Positions 46,868 to 57,158 of a stretch of 64,000 nt of DNA are shown here, one piece after another. Both the position numbers and the translations under genes were made by a program. Within the stretch, counting starts at the first letter, position 1, and the number at the start of each line of letters is the position of its first letter. Under the pieces are notes generated by a model. That model was given only the letters and a program-made list of their open reading frames with translations. It searched no databases and was not told the origin of the DNA. The stretch is from assembly GCA_023678885.1 (NCBI GenBank), contig CM042965.1:34577777-34641776 (forward strand), in the 5' to 3' direction. The DNA comes from Pogostemon cablin (Eukaryota; Streptophyta; Magnoliopsida; Lamiales; Lamiaceae).

Positions 46868-49000
46868 ATACTAAAAGACTATGCTGTCATGTCTTCTGCC
46901 ATACATTTGATTTCCACTCCCACTACACGACCATCAAAAGCTCACGCCTTAAGGTCCTTGTAAATGGATTTACTAGGTTATCATCCGATACAATCTAGGT
47001 GACAACAACCTTCCCCTCATCATACGATTTCTCGTAATAGATGATACTCGCGCTCCATGTGTTTAATTGCCTTATGGAGTCGTGATTCCTTCAAGTTTGC
47101 AACTGCACCAATATCATTAATTTAAATGGTGATAATCTTGGGCAAACTTAGAAATACTTCAAAGTCCATCATGAAGTTTCTAGAGTCATATAGATACTTT
47201 GGCTGCCTCATGACTCCAATTTATCATCTTTCCATGATGGAATCTGGAGTCAGAAATATATTTCTATATAACACTCCTCCACATTATGACTCTACTTTCT
47301 AAAATTAAACGCATAACCTTTGAGGTGGATTTACTGCCGTCCCTATCTGATTTGAAAAATCTAAATCTATGTAACCCATAAGAATCAGTGAATCTGTTCG
47401 GTAAGCCCACATATAGTTTCTAGTCCTTTTCAGGTACATAAGTATATGTCTTACCACAGTTCAATATTCTTATTTTGGGTTACCTTGATACCCACTGTTC
47501 ATGCCATCGGCAAAACAGATATCCAATCTCGTGCATAGCATTCCTTAGATTAAGCTTCCTCATTTGCCGAAGCATAAGGAACCACTTTCATCTTCTTTAT
47601 CTACTTTTGTGTCACAAGACACATTCACTTAGATAAATTCGCATGCTAAACGAGTAAGGATCATATCATTGTATGACACTTGAGATAAGCATAACATCCT
47701 TTCTTGTGATCCGTATTACCATGATCAAAAGGATAATTTTGCTCTTCTTAAGTCCTTCATCTCATACCGCTTTATCAACCATACCCATACGCCCGACAAT
47801 ACTCTTTCATTGTCTCCAATGAGCAAGATACTATCTACGTATAGTACAAGAAATACCACCACGTTTCCATCACTCTTTTCAATACACAAGACCCATCCGA
47901 TCATTGATTAGATCCATGTCACTGGATTATCTCATCAAAACGGATGTTTTATGATCTTGAAGCTTGCTTTAGTCCATGAATGGACACTTTTAAGCTTACT
48001 ATCACAATGCTCTTAGCTTTTTGCAATGAATCATTCTGGTTGCTTCACATAGATGTTTCCCTTAAGACTTCCATTCAGGAAAGCTGTCTCGACATCTATT
48101 TGCTATCCCTCATATTTCATATGAGTAGCAACAAATAAAAGAGTCTGGATCAACTTAGGCATAACTACCGGCGAACAGGTTTTCTCATAATCGAACTCTT
48201 TCTTTCTGAGTATACCTTTTCGCAACAAGCTTGCTTCCAAGGTTTTCACCTTATTCTATGATCCTCTTTTATTCTTGCATGCCCGCTTCCAATGGCTTTT
48301 ACGCCATTTAGCGGTTCAACAAGCATCTAGATCTAATTTAAAATCCATCGATTCTATTTTAATATTCATCGCACTTTGCTAGGATTTGGCATTTCTAACT
48401 TGTGGTGCTTCGTCGTATCTGTGGGTCCATTTCATGTTTGCTAGGGACCAAGTCTCATGACTTTCCCAAAACATGTATCTTACAGGTTGTCGAAGAACCC
48501 TCCCACTACGACAAGGCACTACACGCAATTGTGTATCAGACGTGACACGCGTTGCAGTTTACCTTGTGGTATATTCTCTTGTACACTTGGTACTTATACT
48601 TTGTGTTTTTCCCTCTCACTTCCTTTAGAACAATTTATACATGGGTTTATGATTTAATACATAGTCTCTTTCCAAAAATCTAATGTTTGTGTTAACAATC
48701 ACCCTTCGATCTTTTAGACTAAATAAATCACCTTCATTTTTATAGCATATCCCACAAACAGACAAACATTCAAATGAATTACTGTTTCTAGGGCTTATCC
48801 ATAAAATGAATTAAGTAATTCCAAATAATTCATTATCTATCTAATCATTACCATAAGAGTCTTATTCCTTCTATCCACCACACCATTCAGCTGGGGCATG
48901 CCCGGTGTAGACCACTTGAGATTTAATCTCAACCTCTGATTAATAGCTCCTAACTATCCTAAGAGGTACTCGTAATGACGATTAAATCGTCATTACTTGA
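46868..49000 (-). pseudogene. Copia-B pol remnants (integrase, RT, RNase H)
   Basis: Read on the minus strand in order: WSTPGMPQLNGVVDRRNKTL near 48905-48845 (integrase core); QIDVETAFLNGSLKGN near 48105-48060 (RT); VFLVLYVDSILLIG near 47865-47820 (RT active site with the second Asp of YVDD replaced by Ser); ESRLHKAIKHMEREYHLLRE near 47095-47035 (RNase H end). No frame stays open for more than about 60 codons, so the polyprotein is dead. Confidence 0.8.
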
Positions 49001-51315
49001 TATATTTTCCATGATGCTTCACTGTACCAGCCTTACAATTCTTGAATTAATCAAGGAACTTAGACATGCAGTGCATCAAACAAATATATCCATTTCAAGA
49101 ATAATTCATCGATTGACGAATATTCATATCCACCTCTCATCCGGACAATCTTAGGACCACATAAATTATAATGAACTAATTCCAACATATATATCTTTGG
49201 TTCTGCACCCCTTTGCCTTGAAAAAGCAATTAGTCATTTTTACTCCCAAGCAAGACTCGAAAGTCAGATAGTTTTCACTTCAGATAAACCTAAGGGTCTA
49301 TCGGCTATCAACTTTTGAATCCTACTCAAGTAAAATGATCTAGTCTTAGATGCCAAATATATGTTTAGTTCATATCCGAAGGTATCATTCTCTTACTAAG
49401 ATTAGAAGATTCATTATTAATTACTATTTGTTGCATCTGTGGAATATACATGATTTAAGAGTATACAAATTGTTCACCAACGTACCATAACAGATTACAA
49501 CTCTATCTTTCATTATAATGACCATGTCATTTAAATGAAATGGAGTATCCATCTATTAATGCATAGAAACCAAATCAAATTCTTTCTATGAAAACGTACG
49601 TAAAGATAATTTCACAAAATCAAACGTTTATTCATATCGTAAGATAAATAAACAACTCCCACTGCAACAGCCACTACTCTCGTAGTATTACCCATGTCAT
49701 AACAATCTTATCCTCACTTAGTAATGAACATTCAGTGATTCCAGTATCTACACACTTCGTGTCAGTAGATGCCATCACTAATCATGTTTAAACAACTAGC
49801 AAGTAAGATTCTATCCTTGTTCACTCCTTTTATGAAATTGGATTTCCTTTACCACATGTTTTGTCAGAAGTTTCCCACCATATACAACCTCTTGTAATTC
49901 AGGAGAAACTTACTCAAAACATCTAGGCAATTATGAAGAATAAAATTGACTTAGGTTTCCCCTTCAACTTCTATTCCATGTATTTCCAATTCATTCATCA
50001 AATTCAATCATGACCTACCGCCTTTTAACTTACTCAAGTATCCGAAGAGTTACATGAGACCATCATATTTCTATGAATCTCTTATCTCTTCACTAGAGAC
50101 TTTAATATGCATCATGATAAGTCTTTTGTGAGAACACACATGTATTTCTTAAGCAGTAAAATTCAAAACCAAGATTCTTTTCTAATCATCTAATTTGGAC
50201 AAGTAAATATAATTTCTTTTAGTTAATAATAAGTGAGATAAAACCATTTGAAAATCAGAGGATCACAAATAAATATACCGATCAAATCTTTGAATTTTAT
50301 CCTTTTATATTGATTCCCTCAAAACAATATAAAAATAAAATTCACCGACATCTCAAGCACCGTGAGTCTGCAAGCCACGTTAGTGTGGACGTTTACAAAC
50401 TCGAACATTTACAAGAGAAGGTTTTACCCATTAATTTCATTTGTCAACCTAACTTTATGACAAAATAATTAATAGTCGGTTCCTCTTTAGCCATGCAAAT
50501 AATAGCAGTGACTCCGTTGGGGAGGATACTAATTATTTACATCTAAGTGTGCACTATTATTTGATTCCAAGTTCGCTGCCCAAGCTTATGTGCCTTAATG
50601 TTGGAGAAGTACACACGCGCTCAGATAACTTTCTACAACCATCAATTATATAAGTTTGTACTAGTGAACCGCATATAAGCTCATCCGTTAGGGAGGAAGG
50701 CACTATAGCCAACGCGCAAGTCCATATGCATCACATTACAAACAATAATTATTTAAAGAAGTTTGTACCAGTGATCCGTGAATAAACTCATCCGTTAGGG
50801 AGGAAGGCTATATTGCCAACGCGCAAGTTTACTCACATCACTTACAAACCAATAATGGAGGCCGTGGGAATTTTTTACCAATCCCCTCTCCCACTTAGTT
50901 ATTCAACACCGAGGGTTTTTACATGCATATAATATTTAAAAATAAAATACGCAACCTAGCATGCTCATACTTCCAAATATATAACAATAATTGACCAATA
51001 AAACAATTATAGCAGTTATATATAAGGAAATAAATTGCCAAAAATAAGTTGACTTGATCAACACTCCAACATACATGCATATAATATACCAAATATAATA
51101 TGCAATCTAGCATGCTTCTATTTAAGGCAATAAATCATAGAGAATCATGCATACATATATAACAATAATCAATTAATAAATCAATTATAACAGTTATATA
51201 ACAGCGAATTCGATTGTTCGCCACCAATCACGAATGCGGACAACTGCGATGGGGATCGACCTCCCCACAGCCTGCTCCACCACTCCGGCACCCTGCCCGA
51301 TCATATTGTGAAGAC
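49001..51315. other. Copia-B internal region, gag side, unrecognisable
   Basis: This should hold gag and protease on the minus strand, but stops and frameshifts are so dense that I recognise no motif. A direct repeat of about 120 bp (50650-50715 and 50765-50830) shares TAAACTCATCCGTTAGGGAG or close variants. Another (50925-50960 and 51075-51120) shares GCATATAATATDHVAAA. Confidence 0.45.
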
Positions 51316-51318
51316 TCA

Positions 51319-51681
51319 CGCGGAATCTGATGCAGACCAGTCGAACTTGATGCAAACCCGCTCGAACCTAGTGCAGAGTCGATCGAACCTGATGCAGACC
51401 AATCGAACCTGATGTGAATCTGCTCGAACCTGGTGCATCATTGATCGAACCTGATGCAGATCGATCGAACCTGATGCAAATCCGTTCGAACCTGGTGCAG
51501 CATCGATCAAACCTGATGCAGACCAATCGAACCTGATGCAAATCCGCTCGAACCTGGTGCAACATCGATCGAACCTGATGCAGACCAATCGAACCTGATG
51601 CAAATCCACTCGAACCTGGTGTAGCATCAATCGAACCTGATGCAGACCAATTGAACCTGATGCAAATCTGCTCGAACTGTC
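51319..51681. repeat. minisatellite in the Copia-B leader
   Basis: About 17 copies of a 20-21-bp unit, TCGAACCTGATGCAGACCAA and variants, are arranged as a higher-order unit of about 62 bp (variants ending CAGACCAA, CAAATCCGC and CAGCATCGA in turn), repeated five to six times. It keeps a minus-strand frame open for 129 codons, giving HQVRLVCIRFDR-type peptide repeats. It lies between the 5' LTR/PBS and the expected gag. Confidence 0.88.
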
Positions 51682-52294
51682 ACTCGTCCAAGGGCCTACT
51701 TGCACGGAACCAAGTTCAGCCCAACGCGCAACATCAAACTACACCAACTGTCATTCAGGGTTCGCAACTGTAGGAATCTGGGAATCCAATCCACCGTCCA
51801 GAATCTACTTCTATGAGTTTTGAACATGCTGTCCAAATTACAGGTCGATCCAACGGTTATTTTCTGAGAAATGCTCTATTCCCTCGACTGCGCAGAACAG
51901 AATCGCCCAAAAACTACTTCTATTTTTGGTGTATTCCCGACAACACAAAGCTCCAAATACGATCTTCACCGTTCAGAATATACATCTATAAAATTCGAAC
52001 GTGTTGACCAAAATTCAGCTTGATCCGACGGTTGAAACTCTGGTTATTACCTCTGCAATATCACTGCGCTGGATTTTCTCTCAATTTCTTCCTTCCATGT
52101 GAAATTGAATAACAGTTTTCGTCGAATCCTCTTACACACAACCATCGATGAACAGATATGATATAGGGTATATTTCACATAGGGATATTCATGGTTTGCG
52201 CAGTAAAACCAAACCCTAAACATGCGATCCTAATTTCGAAAAATTAATTACATAAACCCTAGCCTAACGTGTCACGCTTCACCATGAAACCGAA

Positions 52295-52306
52295 GCTCTG
52301 ATACCA
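52295..52306 (-). other. primer-binding site of Copia-B
   Basis: The minus strand reads TGGTATCAGAGC, the exact initiator-tRNA-Met complement, two bases inside the LTR. Confidence 0.92.
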
Positions 52307-52308
52307 AT

Positions 52309-53698
52309 TGTTGGCGCTTGGATCATTTGGTTAACGTAACTCGTTAGGGATTCATATGTTTCTAATATTAGCGGAAGCAATAAATCATAGAAACGATTAC
52401 CGTTCACCAGGGTATGTTGACGAAAGATGATTCTCGCTGCCAGACTATGAAGTCCTACGAGAATAGCCATAAGTTTCTCTTCTGATGTCGGAATTAAGTG
52501 ATCTTTGCACTCAGACGATCCTCTCTTCGACGGCTTTCCTCAGTATATAATACATCAAAATCGGAGAACTGTACGATTTTATATAAATTTCACAAGGTCG
52601 CAGACAGCAGCAGCAAATGACCTTCCGGTCTTCTGCTGTATGTCCCAAGTCCGATCTCGACGTCGTGTGGGCGACGATCTACGAGACCTCCTCAATCTGC
52701 TCTCAACCCTCATCACACGTGAATAATGAATTAGATTAGGGTTCCAGATAAGTTGAGGTGACTTATATACATGGGCTACAGCAGGGACCAGGAGGAGAAA
52801 TTGGGTTGGGCCTCCATTGGGCTTAAGTATCCAAGCTTAGCCCAAAGCTTATACTTAAGTCCAATAATAATAATATATTCCACTAAAATATTATTACTGC
52901 ACTGCCTTTCCAATCCCAAAATTATGTTTTGGGCTCCTTCTTATTATGAGCCTGTTAGTCTCCCCATGTTTAAGATATACAATGTCCATTAATTAATTTA
53001 AGTTACTGACAACTCAATTAATTAATATCTCATCCAAGAGTAGTACCACTCAACCTCATTATCATGCCGGAATAAATTCCACCTGCAGGGTTTACATGAT
53101 AATCCTTATGAGCTCCTCAAGGGGACATCATCAACCTATGACGGACACGGATTCCTTCTACAATCAACAGCACACCATAGAGAGACAGCACTACTTCCCA
53201 ACTCATCGAGTTTGTTGATTTAATTACATGTAAATCTCACTCATTGATGAATCAAAGAAATACATACTGCCCTATGTGTCGAGGTTATTGTATAGGGATT
53301 AAGAGCACGAACATCCATAATAACTGAGATCAAGTTCTCCTATAAGTCAGTATAAATCGAACGATCTCAAGCGGTCCTGCTCAATACACACAAGTGCACT
53401 AATGTGATTCTATAGTCAAGACAAGCTAATACCAAACCACACTACAACCATCCCGATAGAGAGTCCCCGTCTATCTCGATTGTGAGCATCTGTTTATACT
53501 TTATAAGAAAACCGATAATATGATCTTCCGCGTGTTGTCGTACAACATATTATCTACAGTATAAAGTAAGTGGACTATTGCATCGAACATATAAATAAAT
53601 TATAAGATGCAATCATTTGATCATATGATTCTCATTTCAAATTAATTGTTATAACATTGTTCATACAAAAAGCTAGACTTTTAGTATACAATCCAACA
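52309..53698 (-). repeat. 5' LTR of Copia-B
   Basis: A direct repeat of 45466-46856, followed by the CAGAT target duplication. The interrupted Copia-A reading resumes directly after (IAYCVQQLSQF). Confidence 0.93.
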
Positions 53699-53703
53699 CA
53701 GAT

Positions 53704-54300
53704 ATCGCATATTGTGTTCAACAATTAAGTCAGTTTGTAACAGCTCCAACATCTACACATTGGAATTCTGCTCTACATGTCCTTCGGTAATTGAAAGCTA
53801 CATCTTCTCTTAGTTTGTTCTATCCTTCACGGTGTACTGCTACTTTGGAAGCATATTGTGATGCTAATTGGGCATCTTATAAGGATAGTAGACGATCTAT
53901 CACGGGTTATTCTTTCTTTCTTGACAACTCTTTGGTTTCTTTTAAAAGCAAAAAACAATCCATTGTTTCTCGATCTTCCACTGAGGCAGAGTATAGGGCC
54001 CTTGGTACCACCGTCTGTGAATTACAATGGATTCATTATCTTCTTCAGGACTTACAGATGTCTATTCCTCTTCCTATTCCTCTTTACTGTGACAATCGTG
54101 CAGCTCTTCACATCACTGTCAATCCGATTTTTCATGAACATACCAAGAATTTGGAGATCGATTGCTATTTGGTTCGTGATAAATACAAGAAGGGTTTCAT
54201 CAACCCCTATTTCGTTTCTTCCTCTCTATAAGTTGCTGATGGTTTTACCAAAATTTTGGGTGGTCCATAGTTTGCTACCTTTGTTCGGAACTTGGAAATG
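53704..54300 (+). pseudogene. Copia-A RNase H
   Basis: It resumes Copia-A RT with IAYCVQQLSQFVTAPTSTHW and, after a stop near 53790, reads YCDANWASYKDSRRSITGY, SIVSRSSTEAEYRALG, PLYCDNRAALHIT and HEHTKNLEIDCYLVRDKYK. The copia RNase H signature with its Asp, Glu and Asp residues is present. One stop near 54229 precedes the terminal VADGFTKILGGP. The polypurine tract TTGAGGAGGGG at 54324-54334 and the 3' LTR follow. Confidence 0.92.
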
Positions 54301-54334
54301 ACGACATTTCCTCATTCTCCACCTTGAGGAGGGG

Positions 54335-54568
54335 TATTGGGAGTACACGTGTGTAGCAGTGCCATGCATCTTCATGCATCAGATTACTCCACCTTACTTA
54401 GCTGTCACTTATGCCAGCTGTATGGAGGCGGTTATTGTTCTTATTAGATGCTAGCTCACCTGCAAATTATTCTATAAATAGTTGTATATTTTCTTTGTTC
54501 ATTCATGTGATAGTAATAAAAAATATCTTCTCATCGTTCATATATGGTGTTCTGTTCTATCTTCATCA
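54335..54568 (+). repeat. 3' LTR of Copia-A
   Basis: A direct repeat of 32974-33208, preceded by the polypurine tract and followed by GAGAG. Confidence 0.92.
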
Positions 54569-54727
54569 GAGAGTTTGTCTATTTTGTTGCAGGGTTTTCA
54601 AAGAGAGGAAGAATATTGAGTAGAGATGTTTTCGAATGGTTTTCTTGGATTTGGTTTCTATAACGTCAGGGAGTGATCTCAGGTTGCAAGAGCCAGAGGA
54701 TGGAAAAAACCACAGATTTTGAGCATC
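54569..54727 (-). pseudogene. OVATE-family protein gene, 5' part
   Basis: The minus strand reads NLWFFPSSGSCNLRSLPDVI and then ETKSKKTIRKH. This resembles the N-terminal SCR...DV(I/V)E motif of plant OFPs. The frame then runs to the Copia-A target site and, once one GAGAG copy is removed, continues at 32968 as IFHQHHRLVYQHDE. Upstream of 54727 the frame is closed by stops, so the original start was lost or not captured. Confidence 0.55.
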
Positions 54728-54965
54728 AACTCATGGCTATCCATGGCTCCGATTAATTTCAAAATGCTTCAATTCCTTTTTATATGCTACTGGTTGTTTC
54801 TGTTTCCTGAAATATTTTTATCCAAGTTTATAGAAGAGGATTTGAGTGAAACGGCTACAATGTCAAAGATGGAGTATGTTTAGTAAAACATATATTATAT
54901 GTTTTTAAATTATATTGGGTATATTTAGTAATATCGAGGGTGCGAATAGCGCCACCTAATTATCA

Positions 54966-55535
54966 TTAGCTGGAAAACAAATTATGAAACTCGCTTATGG
55001 CTTAGAAGGTAACTTAATAGAGTACAAGTTTTGCACCAATCGTTTCTAAATTATTTGCAGCAGTGATATTATAAATACCAAGTAATTAATTAAGGAAAAT
55101 CATTTTTAATCCCTTCATCTGCAAAAATTTGTGTGAAAAAGATAAAAAATAATAATTGTACATATGAAAATTGATATTCAATTAATAAAAAATGATAACG
55201 ATATTATGAATTATTTCTTAAATAATTTATAATATAAATGAAAAGTGGCAATTTAAAAAAAAATGAAATAATAAAATATAAAATGGTTTCATAATTAGAT
55301 TTCATACAAGTGCGCACCAATTTTACCATAAAAAATGGAAACATCACACATATCCTATGACTTCAAAATACATTCAAATTAAATTATTATTATCATATTA
55401 CAAACAAAACATATTTTATAATTAATAATCACAAAACACACAAAACATATTTATACTTTATTTTAAGAAACATCACACGAATTCCCTATTCTTATGAGAG
55501 AGATTCTCATGCGAGGCGATTCATGCAAGACTTAG
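54966..55535. other. AT-rich intergenic DNA
   Basis: No coding or element signal found. Confidence 0.5.
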
Positions 55536-55750
55536 TGAGATGGGTGGACTAGTTGTTAGAGTATGCTTACTATATAAGTAAGTATTTAATTTATAGTTAA
55601 AATATATTTATAATAAATTATACTATAACACTTTAAAAATATATTTTAATTTTATATTCATTATACTTTAAAATAACATATTTTAACAAGAAATTAACAT
55701 ACTTTGCCTATATAGTAAGCATACTTTAACTACAGATCCACCCGTCTCAT
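55536..55750. mobile_element. fold-back MITE with about 42-bp arms
   Basis: The left arm GTGAGATGGGTGGACTAGTT continues into GTTAGAGTATGCTTACTATA. The right arm is its inverted copy with few changes (TATAGTAAGCATACTTTAAC, then GATCCACCCGTCTCA). The 130-bp middle is AT-rich. No certain target duplication was found. Confidence 0.7.
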
Positions 55751-55899
55751 AACCCGTCCCATGAAATTACCGTCTCACAAAAGACTTTATCGACCATTAA
55801 ACTCTTATACATTTAGATGTGATTTAAGTAATGATGATTGTAATACATGAAATATATCCAAAATAATCAAAATATGCATCCACATTCAATTCATATTGT

Positions 55900-57087
55900 A
55901 AGCAATTAAAATTTACGGTCCAATTAAATGGCAACACGTGGATTTTATTGATTAAATATTAGTTTATTTTGGAATTTAAATAAATTAATTCCTAAAGTAA
56001 ATTAATAAATAATTTGAGCCCAATAAATTAAATGAGCTTAAATTAATTGAGACCTGACCCAAGTCAAATGAGGTCTGACCCAAGTCAATCAAGTCCAAAT
56101 CAAATGAGGCCTGACCCAAGTCAAATGAGGCCTGACCCAAGCCAATCAAGCCCAAGTCAAATGAGGCCTGACCCAAGTCAAATAAGCCCAGATAAATTAA
56201 ATCAGGCCCAAGTCAAATAGGTCCGATTATGGTCCAGTCAAGTGGGAACCCAAGCCCGTTAAGTGAGGCCCAAAGATGGCCTGGACCTCCTTTTTCACCT
56301 ATAAAAAGGGGTCTCCACTATTCATTTGAAACACAGAGACAGACGGTGATTCAAGCACTTGAAGACAACGCACTTGAAGAGATCGAGAACACGAGTAAAG
56401 CTCCCTCCAGATCTTCAAGCAAAGAACAAGCGAAGAACGATCTTCAAACCTTCAAAGCTTCAAGCGAAGAACGTTCGAGGATCTTCAAGCCTTCAAGTGA
56501 TCTTCAAAGCGTCTTCAAATCTTTAAAGCTTCAAGTCTTCAAGCCTCTAAAACTTCCACTCAAGATCTTCAAGTCTTCAAGCCTCTAAAGCTTCAAGTTC
56601 AAGATCTTCAACAAAGCTTCAAGTCTTCAAGCCTCTAAAGCTTCAAGTCTCAAAGCATCTTCAAGCTTCAAATCAAGAACAGCTACTAATCCGGGATCAA
56701 GGCTCCAAGTCCTCCAGATCAAGTGTTCTTCGTGGAAAGCTCTCAGTCAACGTTTAATCCGAACAAAGGTTCAACGCCTCCGGGTCAACGTCAAGACTAC
56801 ACACTCGAGCTCGGATAAGCTTCGTTTGAAGATCCGACTCAACACACAAGTCAAGTCAACACACGCTGTCAACACAGTCAGCATACACTTTGTCAAAGAA
56901 GTTAAAGTCAAGAAGCACAAGTCAAGTCAAAGTCAAGTCAAAGCCACATTGGTTCGAGAGAAGAATCAGAGGATTGATTGAGATTGTAACCCGCTTACAT
57001 CTTCTTCAAATTAAATCCACCAAGAAATCATCTTTGTACCCAATATTTGTATTTATTTTATTATAAATACAAAAATTTGTTGTTACA
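55900..57087 (+). repeat. probable 5' LTR of the gag/PMD element
   Basis: The right boundary is supported by the following primer-binding site (57092-57110) and gag ORF. The left boundary is uncertain because the partner LTR is outside the window. A TATA box (CCTATAAAAAGGG) lies at about 56300, about 40 bp before the likely transcript start. The transcribed part is rich in AAGCTTCAAGTCTTCAAGC repeats (56430-56680) and GTCAAGTCAA repeats (56870-56945). Confidence 0.65.
55990..56230. repeat. GACCCAAGTCAAATGAGGCC tandem repeat in an LTR
   Basis: About seven imperfect copies of a 25-28-bp unit (CCTGACCCAAGTCAAATGAG). It lies in the promoter-side half of the LTR that ends at 57087, just upstream of the TATA box. 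Confidence 0.8.
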
Positions 57088-57091
57088 AATT

Positions 57092-57110
57092 TTGGCACGC
57101 CCGGTGGGAC
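57092..57110 (+). other. probable primer-binding site of the gag/PMD element
   Basis: TTGGCACGCCCGGTGGGAC follows the LTR end and precedes gag by about 50 bp. TGGCRCGCCYGGTGGGAC-like sites occur at this position in plant Tat/Ogre-type elements. The tRNA is not assigned. Confidence 0.65.
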
Positions 57111-57158
57111 CATCTCTACCTCTCATCTCTTCTCTCTACAAGTTCAAAGATATAAAGC

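Larger units (their letters stand above)
45466..53698 (-). mobile_element. Copia-B: degenerate Ty1/copia retrotransposon
   Basis: LTRs of 1391 bp (45466-46856) and 1390 bp (52309-53698) have TGTTGGCGC...ATCCAACA ends and the exact duplication CAGAT (45461-45465 and 53699-53703). The minus-strand PBS TGGTATCAGAGC lies at 52295-52306 and the polypurine tract (AAGTGGGAGAT) at 46857-46867. Internal pol motifs are scattered among stops. The LTRs differ at only a few percent of sites while pol is badly decayed, so the copy was probably already defective when it transposed. Confidence 0.93.
32974..54568 (+). mobile_element. Copia-A: Ty1/copia retrotransposon (Ale/Retrofit-like), nested host for three insertions
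   Basis: LTRs (32974-33208 and 54335-54568) are flanked by the 5-bp duplication GAGAG (32969-32973 and 54569-54573). The order gag-PR-INT-RT-RNase H defines Ty1/copia. Removing the three nested elements leaves about 4.8 kb, the usual size. The two LTRs differ at about a dozen sites and one indel, so this is not recent. It is inactive: stops in gag, protease Asp changed to Asn, an integrase frameshift, stops in RT. Confidence 0.93.
32470..54956 (-). mobile_element. Pack-MULE (Mutator-like) carrying an OVATE-family gene fragment
   Basis: The inverted ends GGAGCGGCTATTCGCACC and GGTGGCGCTATTCGCACC agree at 24 of 31 positions, with a perfect 12-bp core GCTATTCGCACC. They are bounded by the 9-bp duplication TAATTATTA (32461-32469) / TAATTATCA (54957-54965). 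Nine-bp target duplications are the hallmark of Mutator-like elements. Once the copia insertion is removed the element is only about 0.9 kb and holds a fragment of a plant gene rather than a transposase, which is the definition of a Pack-MULE. The strand given is that of the captured gene. Confidence 0.82.

Noticed and set aside
51316..51705. 129-codon minus-strand frame as a repeat protein gene
   Set aside because: It is the translation of a 20-21-bp minisatellite and shows no other coding feature.
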